A program made the position numbers and the translations under genes. Positions 7,921 to 16,198 of a stretch of DNA of 64,000 nucleotides are shown piece after piece. Below the pieces are notes generated by a model, which saw only the letters and a list, made by a program, of their open reading frames with translations, was not told the origin of the DNA and ran no database searches. The stretch is from Paenibacillus algorifonticola. GTDB lineage: Bacteria; Bacillota; Bacilli; Paenibacillales; Paenibacillaceae. The stretch spans positions 372,001 to 436,000 of the forward strand of contig NZ_LAQO01000002.1 of assembly GCF_000971975.1 (NCBI RefSeq), read 5' to 3'. Each line of letters starts with the position of its first letter. The stretch's first letter is position 1.

Positions 7921-8070
7921 ATAAGCCTATTTATAGGTGTGAAACTTATAAATTCTTATATTTCAAGCGTAAACGGCTTAAGCTATCCTTGGAGGCAAAG
8001 CTGCCGTTTCGCGGGTGGAATGTAAGCCAATTATAAGTGTAAAACTTATAATTGCTTATATTTCAAGAAT
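7871..8070 (+). repeat. Two tandem diverged 100-bp units
   Basis: 7871-7970 and 7971-8070 align as two units with a period of exactly 100 bases. The best conserved part is 37 bases long: 7931-7967 against 8031-8067, both starting TTATA and ending CTTATATTTCAAG. Each unit starts with AACGGCT and has a CGTTTC about 37 bases later. The first unit carries the 54-bp GC-rich repeat also found at 16035. Confidence 0.8.
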
Positions 8071-8152
8071 AGCATAGCTAGGATTAAGATAAAATCGGAG
8101 CCATCATTTTCAACCGTTGAAAGCGAAATAAAGCCAATCCTCTGTGAAAATG

Positions 8153-8182
8153 TTGACAAAACCCTTATAAAATAGCTATAAT
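8153..8182 (+). promoter_or_regulatory. Sigma-A promoter of yceD-rpmF
   Basis: TTGACA at 8153-8158 and TATAAT at 8177-8182 both match consensus, separated by 18 bases. The expected start is near 8189, leaving a leader of about 20 bases before the yceD ATG. Confidence 0.87.
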
Positions 8183-8208
8183 AAATTTTGTTTGTTTGAG
8201 GTGATAAT

Positions 8209-8736
8209 ATGCAGTTTCATGTAGAAGAAACGATGTCCAAGAGGTTAAAGCATACAATCAATGAATCCATTGATGTTGCCCCTCTATTTGAAGGACGGGC
8301 TGATGTGATTAACACAGGTCCGCTCCATGTAGCGCTTGAGGTAGAAGGAAATGCAGGGTCTATCTTGGTTGATGGTCAAATGACGATCGATTGGGAGCTT
8401 GCGTGCTCCAGATGTCTGGAAGCCGTTCAGGAGCATACAGTCATTCCTTTCTCCGAGCAGTTCGAGCCTGCGCCGAAACGTGGTAAAGACGAGGATGAGC
8501 AGGAAGAGGACGACGACAGCGACTTCATTGCGGTATCCGGTGAAAGATTGAATTTGCAGCCTTATGTGGAAGAGGCGCTTCAACTGTTTATGCCGTTTGC
8601 CCCGCTTTGCAAGAGCGACTGTAAAGGACTTTGTCACACATGCGGACAGAACTTAAATGAACAGACATGCAGTTGCAATAACGAGAAGCTTGACCATCGT
8701 TTTGCAGCATTGAAGGATTTGTTCAAGGATCAATAG
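8209..8736 (+). CDS. yceD: YceD family (DUF177) protein
   Basis: A 175-aa cytoplasmic protein of the DUF177 family, called YlbN in B. subtilis and linked in other organisms to 23S rRNA accumulation and large-subunit assembly. The sequence shows the conserved CSRCLEA (about residue 64), an acidic [12 protein letters not shown] stretch near residue 100, and a C-terminal cysteine cluster ([16 protein letters not shown]) that probably binds a metal. The ATG at 8209 has GAGGTG upstream. It sits directly before rpmF with 38 bases between, the usual yceD-rpmF pairing, and shares its promoter. Confidence 0.92.
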   Translation: MQFHVEETMSKRLKHTINESIDVAPLFEGRADVINTGPLHVALEVEGNAGSILVDGQMTIDWELACSRCLEAVQEHTVIPFSEQFEPAPKRGKDEDEQEEDDDSDFIAVSGERLNLQPYVEEALQLFMPFAPLCKSDCKGLCHTCGQNLNEQTCSCNNEKLDHRFAALKDLFKDQ

Positions 8737-8774
8737 TGTATCGCTTCGCGAATATTGTGAAGGAGGTGTTAAAC

Positions 8775-8948
8775 ATGGCAGTACCTCAAAGAAGAACGTC
8801 CAAAACTCGCCGCGACAAACGTCGCACTCACTTTAAGTTGGCTGTACCAGGTATGGTAAAATGCGAGCAATGCGGAGAGCTGAAATTGGCTCATCACGTA
8901 TGCAAAGTGTGCGGATACTACAAAACGAAAGAAATTATTGCTCAATAA
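8775..8948 (+). CDS. rpmF: 50S ribosomal protein L32
   Basis: A 57-aa basic protein of the large ribosomal subunit. [17 protein letters not shown] is the standard L32 start. Two zinc-ligand pairs are present (CEQC and CKVC), so this is the zinc-binding form rather than the cysteine-free one. The frame extends upstream, but ATG 8775 has a strong AGGAGGTG at 8761-8768 and gives the normal length. A terminator follows directly. Confidence 0.97.
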   Translation: MAVPQRRTSKTRRDKRRTHFKLAVPGMVKCEQCGELKLAHHVCKVCGYYKTKEIIAQ

Positions 8949-8966
8949 TTTCCGGGATCTCACAAT

Positions 8967-9000
8967 GGCACTTCATCGCTTGGTGAGGTGCTGTTTTTTT
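8967..9000 (+). terminator. Intrinsic terminator of yceD-rpmF
   Basis: GGCACTTCATC pairs with GGTGAGGTGC around a short GCTT loop, with two G-T pairs, followed by a run of seven T ending at 9000. Confidence 0.85.
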
Positions 9001-9125
9001 GCACACGTTTAGCTCCTTATAGCAGCGTTTTTCGTTTCTTCACGGGACGAGGCCGCCTTTAACTAGGCGGAAGTAACCGTCTAGGTTCGCGTCGCTGCTT
9101 ACAGAGGCTTTTTTTATAGAGAATT

Positions 9126-9143
9126 TTAGTACCAGGTGATAAT
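9126..9143 (+). promoter_or_regulatory. FapR operator
   Basis: TTAGTACCAGGTGATAAT matches the FapR box known from B. subtilis (TTAGTACC, two-base centre, GGTACTAA-like half): the left half is perfect and the right half has two mismatches. It lies upstream of fapR, so the regulator probably controls its own operon. FapR binding is released by malonyl-CoA. Binding here is inferred from sequence. Confidence 0.8.
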
Positions 9144-9241
9144 AGTAGATGTTGGCCTGTTGGACCGACGTCTTTATAAAATATATGATTGGCGAATGCG
9201 CCTGCTTACGCCAGTCCAAGGTGGTGCCGACGATCGAACGA

Positions 9242-9838
9242 ATGCCCAAACGGCAGCGGCATCAGCTGCTTGCCAAACTTATGGAGGAAAATCCGTTCAT
9301 GACAGACCGGGAGCTTACAAGGCATTTAAAGGTAAGCATCCAAACGATCCGCTTGGATCGGATGGAACTTGGTATTCCCGAACTGCGCGAGCGGCTGAAG
9401 CTGATGGCGGAGCGTTCGTACGATACGGTACGGTCATTGCCGCTTCATGAGGTTATAGGTGAAATTGTTGATCTTCAGCTGGATAAAAGCGGAATTTCGA
9501 TCTTTGAAATACGTGAGGAGCATGTTTTCTCGCGAACGGGCATTGCCCGGGGCCATCATGTTTTCGCCCAAGCGAATTCGCTGGCCGTCGCCATTATCGA
9601 CAATCCCATCGCTTTAACGGTAACGGCGGACATTCGGTTCATTCGCCCAGTAAAATTAGATGAAAAATGCATTGCGAAAGCCTATGTGAGGTCGATTTCC
9701 GGCGAACGCTCCAAAGCAAAGGTCGAAATTTTCACCTATGTCGGCGAAGAAATGGTTTTTCAAGGGGATTTTGTAATTTTCCGATCCGCAGGGGAGGCGG
9801 AGAAAGAAGGAGGGGACGAACATGCGGATCGCCATTGA
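9242..9838 (+). CDS. fapR: Fatty acid and phospholipid synthesis repressor FapR
   Basis: FapR represses fatty acid and phospholipid genes and is released by malonyl-CoA. The N-terminal helix-turn-helix contains VSIQTIRLDRMELGIPELRE and the C-terminal hot-dog-fold effector domain contains HVFSRTGIARGHHVFAQAN, both nearly identical to B. subtilis FapR. The open frame reaches back to ATG 9149, which has AGGTGAT upstream, but those extra 31 residues are unlike the family; ATG 9242 (MPKRQRHQLL) gives 198 aa, near the usual 188. No strong ribosome-binding site precedes 9242, so the start is uncertain. It overlaps plsX by 17 bases. Confidence 0.93.
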   Translation: MPKRQRHQLLAKLMEENPFMTDRELTRHLKVSIQTIRLDRMELGIPELRERLKLMAERSYDTVRSLPLHEVIGEIVDLQLDKSGISIFEIREEHVFSRTGIARGHHVFAQANSLAVAIIDNPIALTVTADIRFIRPVKLDEKCIAKAYVRSISGERSKAKVEIFTYVGEEMVFQGDFVIFRSAGEAEKEGGDEHADRH

Positions 9839-10811
9839 TGCTATGGGCGGAGATAATGCGCCTGGCCTCATTGTGAAGGGCGTGCTTGAAGCTGCGCACG
9901 AATGGCCGGATACGGAGCTTGTACTGGTTGGAGATACTGCCGTCATCGAGCAGCTGATGGGCGGCAATAAGCCCGCCAATATTAGCCTTTGTCATGCCGA
10001 TGAGGTCATCGGACCGGATGAAGAGCCGGTAAAGGCTGTTAGGCGTAAAAAAGGGGCCTCCATGGTCGTTGCGGGCCAGCTCGTCCGTGAAAAACGGGCA
10101 GATGCAATGCTGTCTGCCGGAAATACCGGAGCATTAATGACGACAGGGCTGCTCGTTGTCGGCCGTCTGGATGGTATTGAGCGCCCGGCGCTCGCGCCTA
10201 TGCTCCCGACGATGGACGATGTCGGCATGCTGGCGCTTGATTTAGGCGCCAATATGGATGCGAAGCCAGAGCATTTATTGCAATACGCTATTATGGGGAG
10301 CATTTATCGCTCCAAAGTGCATGGAATGGATAAGCCTCGTATCGGGTTGCTAAACGTTGGAACCGAAGCGCGCAAAGGCAATGAGCTGACTAAGGCGGCT
10401 TACGATCTGCTTGAGCAGGCTCCGATTCATTTTATTGGAAATGTTGAAGCGAGAGATGTACTTAGTCGCAGCTGTGATGTCCTTATTTGCGACGGCTTTG
10501 CCGGAAATATTATGTTGAAAGCGATGGAAGGCACGGCAGGCACCCTGTTTGGCTTCATCAAAGACGCTTTTGGCGAATCGTTGCTTACCAAGCTGGCCGC
10601 AGCGATTATGCTGCCGAAGCTGCGCAAGCTCAAAAACAAAATGGACTATAAAGAATATGGTAGCGCACCGCTGCTCGGTTTGAACGGACTCGTCATGAAA
10701 TGCCATGGTTCCTCCGACGAGGTAGCTGTCAAAAGCGCGATTCGCCAGGCGCGAATTGCCATTCAAGGCAAGCTGACCGAATCGATCGCAGCGGAAATAA
10801 GCGGGAAGTGA
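9822..10811 (+). CDS. plsX: Phosphate acyltransferase PlsX
   Basis: PlsX makes acyl-phosphate from acyl-ACP and phosphate, the donor for PlsY in the first step of phosphatidic acid synthesis; it is a peripheral membrane enzyme. MRIAIDAMGGDNAPGLIVKG is the family N-terminus; ADAMLSAGNTGALMTTGLL and ICDGFAGNIMLKAMEGTA are conserved blocks. The length of 329 aa is typical. ATG 9822 has GGAGG upstream within the end of fapR, indicating coupling. It lies in the fapR-plsX-fab order typical of Bacillota and under FapR control. Confidence 0.97.
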   Translation: MRIAIDAMGGDNAPGLIVKGVLEAAHEWPDTELVLVGDTAVIEQLMGGNKPANISLCHADEVIGPDEEPVKAVRRKKGASMVVAGQLVREKRADAMLSAGNTGALMTTGLLVVGRLDGIERPALAPMLPTMDDVGMLALDLGANMDAKPEHLLQYAIMGSIYRSKVHGMDKPRIGLLNVGTEARKGNELTKAAYDLLEQAPIHFIGNVEARDVLSRSCDVLICDGFAGNIMLKAMEGTAGTLFGFIKDAFGESLLTKLAAAIMLPKLRKLKNKMDYKEYGSAPLLGLNGLVMKCHGSSDEVAVKSAIRQARIAIQGKLTESIAAEISGK

Positions 10812-10818
10812 GTGTGTT

Positions 10819-11808
10819 GTGGTGAATTTGCATCCTGTAGGCATTATTGGTACAGGCAAATATGTGCCTGAACGTATTATAACGAATCAGCAGCTTGAAC
10901 AAATGGTCGAAACGAATGATGAGTGGATCGTTACCCGAACTGGGATTAGCGAGCGCCGGATGGCTGCACCCGAAGAAGCAACTTCAGACCTTGCTTATGA
11001 GGCCTCCAAAGCTGCGATTGCAGCTGCAGGACTTACGGTAGAGGATATCGACCTCATTATCGTGGCGACGATAACGCCAGACATGGCCTTTCCATCGACC
11101 TCCTGTCTGCTTCAAGAGAAGCTGGGAGCCAAGCAGGCGGCAGCATTCGATCTTTCCGCAGCTTGCTCGGGCTTTATTTATGGCCTTGCGACAGCAACGA
11201 GCATGATTTCTTCCGGCTTGTATAAGCATGTGCTTGTTGTTGGCGCGGAGACGCTTTCGCGTATTACGGACTACACAGACCGCAATACATGCATTTTGTT
11301 TGGCGACGGTGCGGGAGCGGTTGTGCTTGGCGAAGTAGCAGAAGGCAGAGGCTTCCGCTCCTTCCAGCTCGGAGCGGATGGAGGCGGCGGCGAGCTGCTG
11401 AAAGTAAGCGGCGGCGGTTCACGCATGCCAGCTACGGAGGAAAGCGTCGCATCGCGGCAGCATTTTATCCATATGGCTGGCAATGATGTTTTCAAGTTTG
11501 CGGTGCGCATTATGGGCAGTGCAGCAGAGGAAGCGCTTCGCAAAGCGGATATGACGAAGGATCAAATCGATCTGCTTATCCCGCATCAGGCGAATATTCG
11601 AATCATTCAATCGGCGCTTAACCGTCTGAATTTGTCTGAGGAGAAATGCATGATTAATTTGAACAACTACGGCAATATGTCGGCAGCATCGATTCCGGTT
11701 GCGCTGGCGGAAGCGGTTGAGCAAAATCGTGTGAAAGAAGGAGACGCTCTCGTATTCGTCGGCTTTGGCGGCGGACTGACTTGGGGAGCTTCTGTATTGA
11801 TTTGGTAA
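10819..11808 (+). CDS. fabH: Beta-ketoacyl-ACP synthase III FabH
   Basis: FabH condenses acyl-CoA with malonyl-ACP to start each fatty acid chain and in Gram-positives prefers branched starters. The catalytic triad is visible: Cys116 in LSAACSGFIYG, His256 in IPHQANIRI and Asn286 in NNYGNMSAAS. The length is 329 aa. GTG 10819 is followed by another GTG at 10822; either could serve behind GGAAGTGAG. It lies 7 bases after plsX. In B. subtilis fabH lies in a separate fabHA-fabF operon, whereas here it is inside the fapR-plsX cluster. Confidence 0.97.
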   Translation: MVNLHPVGIIGTGKYVPERIITNQQLEQMVETNDEWIVTRTGISERRMAAPEEATSDLAYEASKAAIAAAGLTVEDIDLIIVATITPDMAFPSTSCLLQEKLGAKQAAAFDLSAACSGFIYGLATATSMISSGLYKHVLVVGAETLSRITDYTDRNTCILFGDGAGAVVLGEVAEGRGFRSFQLGADGGGGELLKVSGGGSRMPATEESVASRQHFIHMAGNDVFKFAVRIMGSAAEEALRKADMTKDQIDLLIPHQANIRIIQSALNRLNLSEEKCMINLNNYGNMSAASIPVALAEAVEQNRVKEGDALVFVGFGGGLTWGASVLIW

Positions 11809-11823
11809 CGGAGGGATTGCAGG

Positions 11824-12756
11824 ATGGGTAAAACCGCTTTTGTATTTCCAGGACAAGGCGCTCAGGCTGTAGGGATGGGCAAGGATGTTTATGAAGCGTT
11901 CGAGGATTCGCGCCAGATTTTTGAACAGGCGGATGAAGCGCTTGGCTTTAAGCTGAGCGATATTATTTTTGAAGGGCCGGAGGAGACGCTGAAGCAGACG
12001 GCCAATACACAGCCTGCGCTGCTTACGGTGAGCGTCGCGCTGCTGCAAGCTTTAGAAGGCCGCGGTTTGAAAGCGGACTATGTAGCGGGCCACAGCCTTG
12101 GGGAATACAGTGCGCTAGTAGCTTCTGGTGTATTATCCTTTGAGGACGCTGTTCGTACGGTGCGTTCCCGCGGTCTCTTTATGGAGCAGGCGGTTCCGGG
12201 TGGACATGGCGCAATGGCAGCCGTGCTTGGCGCAGAGCGCGAGGCGCTTGCCGAGCTATGCCGTACGGTGACGGCAGAAGGCCATGTTGTCGAGCTTGCG
12301 AACGTGAACTGTCCAGGGCAGATCGTCGTTTCCGGTTCCGCGGCAGGCGTTCAGGCCATTGTTGAGCGCGGCAAGGAAGCCGGATTCAAGCGGGTCATTC
12401 CGCTTGAGGTTAGCGGCCCTTTCCATTCATCACTAATGAAGCCTGCTGCTCAGCAGCTTGCTGGCGTATTGGCAAGCGTAAGCATGAGCGATGCTTTTGT
12501 GCCTGTTGTAGCTAACGTTACAGCGAGCGCAGTAACGGATGCGGCGGCACTTCGCGGACTGTTGGTCGAGCAAGTCTACTCGCCAGTACTGTGGGAAGAC
12601 AGCATTCGTTATTTAATCGCGGAAGGCGTAGATACTTTCGTGGAAATCGGTTCAGGCACGGTGCTTGCCGGCTTGATCAAAAAAATCGATAAATCCGTTA
12701 AGGTGATTTCACTTAACAGCATTGCAGCACTGGATGCTTTGCAAGCAGCCGAATAG
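11824..12756 (+). CDS. fabD: Malonyl-CoA:ACP transacylase FabD
   Basis: FabD moves the malonyl group from CoA to ACP, supplying the extender for chain elongation. The start is [17 protein letters not shown]; the nucleophile is Ser91 in [10 protein letters not shown], and GPFHSSLM carries the active-site His. The length of 310 aa is normal. ATG 11824 has GGAGG upstream. The gene follows fabH by 15 bases and is followed by fabG, the conserved fabD-fabG-acpP order. Confidence 0.97.
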   Translation: MGKTAFVFPGQGAQAVGMGKDVYEAFEDSRQIFEQADEALGFKLSDIIFEGPEETLKQTANTQPALLTVSVALLQALEGRGLKADYVAGHSLGEYSALVASGVLSFEDAVRTVRSRGLFMEQAVPGGHGAMAAVLGAEREALAELCRTVTAEGHVVELANVNCPGQIVVSGSAAGVQAIVERGKEAGFKRVIPLEVSGPFHSSLMKPAAQQLAGVLASVSMSDAFVPVVANVTASAVTDAAALRGLLVEQVYSPVLWEDSIRYLIAEGVDTFVEIGSGTVLAGLIKKIDKSVKVISLNSIAALDALQAAE

Positions 12757-12769
12757 GGGAGGTTTTATC

Positions 12770-13519
12770 ATGTTCGCGAATTTGGAAGGCAAGAAGGCGC
12801 TTGTAACGGGCGCTTCCCGAGGGATTGGCAGAGCGATTGCGATCGCATTGGCAGAAGCCGGGGCAGATGTTGCCATTAACTATTCGGGCAGCGAGGCGGC
12901 AGCCGCTGAGACCGCTCAGGCTGTAGAGGCGCTAGGCCGCCGTGCAATTGTACTGCAGGCTAATGTAGGCAAGGCAGCTGAATTCGATGCTATGGTCAAG
13001 GATGTGCTGGAGCAGTTCGGTGCTATCGATATTTTGGTGAATAATGCCGGAATTACAAGAGACAACCTAATCATGCGTATGAAGGAAGAGGAATTTGACC
13101 AAGTTATTGAGACGAACTTGAAGGGCGTATTCAATGGCATCAAGGCGGTTACTCGTCCAATGATGAAGCAGCGTTCAGGCCGCATTATTAATATTTCATC
13201 CGTCGTTGGGGTGCTTGGCAATCCTGGACAAGCTAACTATGTTGCCGCTAAGGCTGGCGTAATTGGCCTTACGAAAGCTAGCGCGAAGGAACTGGCTTCG
13301 CGTGGCATTACGGTCAATTGCGTCGCGCCAGGCTTCATTCAGACTGAAATGACAGACAAGCTTCCGGAAGAAATGAAGGAATCGCTTGCCGGTCAAATCC
13401 CGCTTGCGCGTCTTGGCAGCTCGGAAGATATTGCAGCAGCTGTACGTTTTCTGGCGTCTGATGCAGCAGGCTATATGACGGGTCAAACCGTTCATGTGGA
13501 TGGCGGCATGTACATGTAA
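12770..13519 (+). CDS. fabG: 3-oxoacyl-ACP reductase FabG
   Basis: FabG reduces beta-ketoacyl-ACP with NADPH. It is a short-chain dehydrogenase: the Rossmann motif TGASRGIG is near residue 12, NNAG follows, and the catalytic Ser (INISSVVG) and YVAAK pair are present. The frame opens at 12722, but ATG 12770 has GGGGAGG upstream and gives the usual 249 aa. It lies 13 bases after fabD. Confidence 0.97.
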   Translation: MFANLEGKKALVTGASRGIGRAIAIALAEAGADVAINYSGSEAAAAETAQAVEALGRRAIVLQANVGKAAEFDAMVKDVLEQFGAIDILVNNAGITRDNLIMRMKEEEFDQVIETNLKGVFNGIKAVTRPMMKQRSGRIINISSVVGVLGNPGQANYVAAKAGVIGLTKASAKELASRGITVNCVAPGFIQTEMTDKLPEEMKESLAGQIPLARLGSSEDIAAAVRFLASDAAGYMTGQTVHVDGGMYM

Positions 13520-13544
13520 TATAGTGCCGCAAGGGCTTTGCCGG

Positions 13545-13583
13545 GAATTAAAACGGTTACGTATGGCATTTTAGTTTTAATTC
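13545..13583 (+). promoter_or_regulatory. Stem-loop upstream of acpP
   Basis: GAATTAAAAC (13545-13554) and GTTTTAATTC (13574-13583) form a perfect 10-bp stem with a 19-base loop between fabG and acpP. A TATAAT follows at 13587-13592 without a convincing -35. The stem may be an RNA processing or stabilising site that raises acpP mRNA; this is inference. Confidence 0.4.
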
Positions 13584-13613
13584 TCGTATAATACCAAAGA
13601 GGAGGTGAACCGG

Positions 13614-13847
13614 ATGTCCGAAGTAATAGATCGCGTAAAACGTATCGTTGTAGACCGCCTAGGTGTAGACGAAGCGGAAGTAACGCTTGAAGCTTCATTT
13701 AAAGATGACCTCGGCGCTGACTCGCTCGATGTCGTGGAATTGGTCATGGAGCTTGAAGACGAGTTCGATATGGAGATCTCTGATGAAGATGCAGAGAAAA
13801 TCACAACAGTAGGAGAAGTTGTTAAATACATACAATCTCTTAACTAA
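13614..13847 (+). CDS. acpP: Acyl carrier protein
   Basis: A 77-aa acidic carrier protein; its phosphopantetheine arm, attached at Ser37 in DDLGADSLD, holds the growing acyl chain. The frame extends nine bases upstream, but ATG 13614 ([10 protein letters not shown]) lies behind a strong GAGGAGGTG. The [18 protein letters not shown] block is diagnostic. Separated from fabG by 94 bases containing a stem-loop, it may have additional transcripts, as expected for a protein made in large excess over its neighbours. Confidence 0.97.
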   Translation: MSEVIDRVKRIVVDRLGVDEAEVTLEASFKDDLGADSLDVVELVMELEDEFDMEISDEDAEKITTVGEVVKYIQSLN

Positions 13848-13857
13848 GGAAGCCTGG

Positions 13858-13890
13858 GTCCCGTTGTCACAAACGGGACTTCTCTCCATC
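13858..13890 (+). terminator. Possible terminator or attenuating hairpin after acpP
   Basis: GTCCCGTT (13858-13865) pairs with AACGGGAC (13872-13879), a perfect 8-bp stem with a 6-base loop. The following TTCTCTCCATCT is only partly T-rich, so partial termination seems more likely than a full stop before fabF. Confidence 0.45.
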
Positions 13891-14000
13891 TAGGGCATGT
13901 GATTATGAAGATGAATAAATGAGCGTAAGAGCTATTTATATATAAAAGATACAGCGCAGCAGCGTGTTATCTATATTGCAGTTCATAGAGGTGAATCGAA

Positions 14001-15242
14001 ATGAAGCAAAGAGTTGTCGTTACAGGCATGGGAGTTATGACTTCCCTCGGACATGAGCTGGAGGAGTTTTGGGGCAATTTGCTCGCAGGCAAGTCTGGTG
14101 TATCCGTTGTGGAAGCGTTCGATTTTTCGGAATACCCGACATATATTGCCGCAGAAATCAAAAACTTCAATCCGGAGGATTTCGGATTGGACAAGAAGGA
14201 AGCGCGCCGTATGGACCGCTTCGTACAGTTCGCTGCTGTAGCCAGCCAATTGGCGGTTAAGGATGCGGATTTGAAAATTGGTGAAAATGCTGATGAAGAA
14301 CGCGTTGGCGTTATGATTGGCTCCGGTATTGGCGGTCTTGGCACTTGGGAAGACCAGCATAACATTTTGCTGGAAAAGGGCCCAAAGCGCGTTAGCCCGT
14401 TTTTTATTCCAATGATGATCGCGAATATGGCATCAGGCCAAGTGTCAATGCTGACAGGAGCGAAAGGCCCGAATAGCACAGCGGTAACCGCTTGTGCAAC
14501 AGGCACGCATTCCATTGGCGATTCTTATAAAATGATTATGCGCGGCGACGCTGACGTCATGCTGTGCGGCGGTGCAGAGGCGACGATTCGTCCGACTGGC
14601 ATGGCGGGCTTTTGCTCGATGCGTGCCATGTCCGTCCGCAACGAAGAACCGAGTAAAGCAAGCCGTCCTTTCGATATAGACCGTGATGGTTTCGTAATGG
14701 GCGAGGGCGCAGGCGTGCTCGTATTGGAATCTCTCGAGCATGCTCAAAAACGTGGAGCTCGGATCTACGCTGAGATTATTGGCTATGGCATGAGCGGCGA
14801 CGCGCATCATATGACAGAGCCAGATCCAGACGGCGCAGCACGCTGTATGGTGAAAGCGCTCAAAGATGCTGGACTTGCTCCTGAAGCAATTGATTATATT
14901 AATGCTCACGGCACTTCAACGCCGGTAGGCGACCGTTCGGAGACGAAAGCGATTAAGAAAGCGTTTGGCGACCATGCTTATAAACTGGCGGTCAGCTCGA
15001 CGAAGTCGATGACGGGACATTTGCTTGGCGCAGCCGGCGGAGTGGAAGCGGTTATTTTAGGCTTGACGCTGCAAAACGGCATCATTGCACCAACGATTAA
15101 CTTAGACAATCAGGATCCGGAATGTGATTTGGATTATGTGCCGAATGAGCCGCGCAAAGCGGATGTTCGTATCGCAATGTCCAACTCCTTCGGTTTTGGC
15201 GGTCATAATGCGACGATCGTGATGAAAGTTTATGAAGCATGA
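14001..15242 (+). CDS. fabF: Beta-ketoacyl-ACP synthase II FabF
   Basis: FabF condenses acyl-ACP with malonyl-ACP in elongation. The N-terminus [16 protein letters not shown], the nucleophile Cys165 in [11 protein letters not shown], and the two histidines in [11 protein letters not shown] and [12 protein letters not shown] are all present. The length of 413 aa is typical. ATG 14001 has AGAGGTGAA upstream. It follows acpP by about 150 bases with a hairpin between, and overlaps rnc by 11 bases. Confidence 0.97.
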   Translation: MKQRVVVTGMGVMTSLGHELEEFWGNLLAGKSGVSVVEAFDFSEYPTYIAAEIKNFNPEDFGLDKKEARRMDRFVQFAAVASQLAVKDADLKIGENADEERVGVMIGSGIGGLGTWEDQHNILLEKGPKRVSPFFIPMMIANMASGQVSMLTGAKGPNSTAVTACATGTHSIGDSYKMIMRGDADVMLCGGAEATIRPTGMAGFCSMRAMSVRNEEPSKASRPFDIDRDGFVMGEGAGVLVLESLEHAQKRGARIYAEIIGYGMSGDAHHMTEPDPDGAARCMVKALKDAGLAPEAIDYINAHGTSTPVGDRSETKAIKKAFGDHAYKLAVSSTKSMTGHLLGAAGGVEAVILGLTLQNGIIAPTINLDNQDPECDLDYVPNEPRKADVRIAMSNSFGFGGHNATIVMKVYEA

Positions 15243-15933
15243 TTCCTTAAGCGAGCTGCAGTCGCGTCTGGGGCTACGCTTCAAACAACATAGGCTGCTG
15301 AAGCAAGCTTTCACGCATACGTCGTATGTAAATGAGCATAAACATGGCACAATCGAGCATAATGAGCGTTTGGAGTTTTTAGGCGATGCGGTATTGCAAT
15401 TGCTCGTCTCGGAATTTCTGTTTCGCTCATATCCACGTCGGCCGGAGGGCGAGCTTACGCGTATGCGCGCCTCGGTCGTATGTGAACCGTCACTTGCCCT
15501 TTTTGCAGAGCGGCTTGCTCTTGGCGCCTACGTCCTGCTGGGACGGGGCGAAGAGCAGCTGGGCGGCAGACAAAGGCCGGCGCTTCTGGCGGATTTGTTT
15601 GAAGCGTTTGTCGGTGCGATTTTTCTCGATGCAGGTATGGAGCGAGCGCGTGCTTTTCTTGAAGAGCATGTGTTTCCATTCATTGAATCGAACGATTACG
15701 GTCTGCTCGTGAAGGATTTCAAATCCAAGCTGCAGGAGCGCGCCCAGCATCATGGGCTCGGTACGGTAGAATACCGGATTACCGAGGAGCGTGGACCGGC
15801 GCATGATCGTGAGTTTGTCGTGGAAGTGATTTTGGGCGATGCCAGATGCGGCAGCGGCAGCGGTCGGACGAAGAAGGAAGCGGAGCAGCGCGCAGCGGAA
15901 GAAGCGTGGCACTCCCTTTCCGCTCAGCCGTAA
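15232..15933 (+). CDS. rnc: Ribonuclease III
   Basis: RNase III cuts double-stranded RNA and processes rRNA precursors and mRNAs. The catalytic signature [19 protein letters not shown] is near residue 42; an acidic [13 protein letters not shown] follows near residue 120, and a C-terminal double-stranded RNA-binding domain covers about residues 160-230 ([17 protein letters not shown]). The length is 233 aa. The ATG lies within the last codons of fabF, so translation is coupled. The gene precedes smc as in B. subtilis and ends in a strong terminator. Confidence 0.96.
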   Translation: MKHDSLSELQSRLGLRFKQHRLLKQAFTHTSYVNEHKHGTIEHNERLEFLGDAVLQLLVSEFLFRSYPRRPEGELTRMRASVVCEPSLALFAERLALGAYVLLGRGEEQLGGRQRPALLADLFEAFVGAIFLDAGMERARAFLEEHVFPFIESNDYGLLVKDFKSKLQERAQHHGLGTVEYRITEERGPAHDREFVVEVILGDARCGSGSGRTKKEAEQRAAEEAWHSLSAQP

Positions 15934-15950
15934 AGAGGAAGCTATAAGGA

Positions 15951-15992
15951 GAGGCCACTGGGATTGAAACAAATCCCGGTGGTCTCTTTTTT
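15951..15992 (+). terminator. Intrinsic terminator after rnc
   Basis: GAGGCCACTGGGATT pairs with AATCCCGGTGGTCTC over 15 positions with two G-T pairs and a short loop, followed by six T. This is the clearest transcription end of the fapR-rnc cluster, so smc probably has its own promoter. Confidence 0.9.
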
Positions 15993-16034
15993 ATATATAT
16001 AAGGAAGGAAAAATTTTCCCTATCCGGTGCTTCT

Positions 16035-16088
16035 ATTTCTCGGAATGAAACGCGCCGCGCCGCCAAAGGACGGCGACAGCCGTTTCAC
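16035..16088 (-). repeat. 54-bp GC-rich dispersed repeat, copy 2 (inverted)
   Basis: Its reverse complement equals 7867-7920 except for one base. It lies between the rnc terminator and smc. The flanking unit that follows copy 1 (the TTATA-rich 37 bases) is not present here, so only the GC-rich core is shared. Confidence 0.9.
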
Positions 16089-16198
16089 TCACCTTGGCTG
16101 GAAGGAGTGAATTCGCGCATGGCAGCACAGGGCATAAAGTGAGGTTATCCGGCGTCTGTATTTTGTGGTACAATAGCGGGTGAGGTGAAAGACAATTT

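Noticed and set aside
7833-8036. 67-aa plus-strand frame between tmcAL and yceD
   Set aside because: It runs through the 54-bp repeat and the tandem units; its peptide recurs in the unrelated frame at 16033 because the DNA repeats. No ribosome-binding site.
9149-9241. 31-residue N-terminal extension of FapR from ATG 9149
   Set aside because: It has an upstream AGGTGAT, but the residues are unlike the family and the AGGTGAT is part of the FapR operator; start 9242 preferred though not certain.
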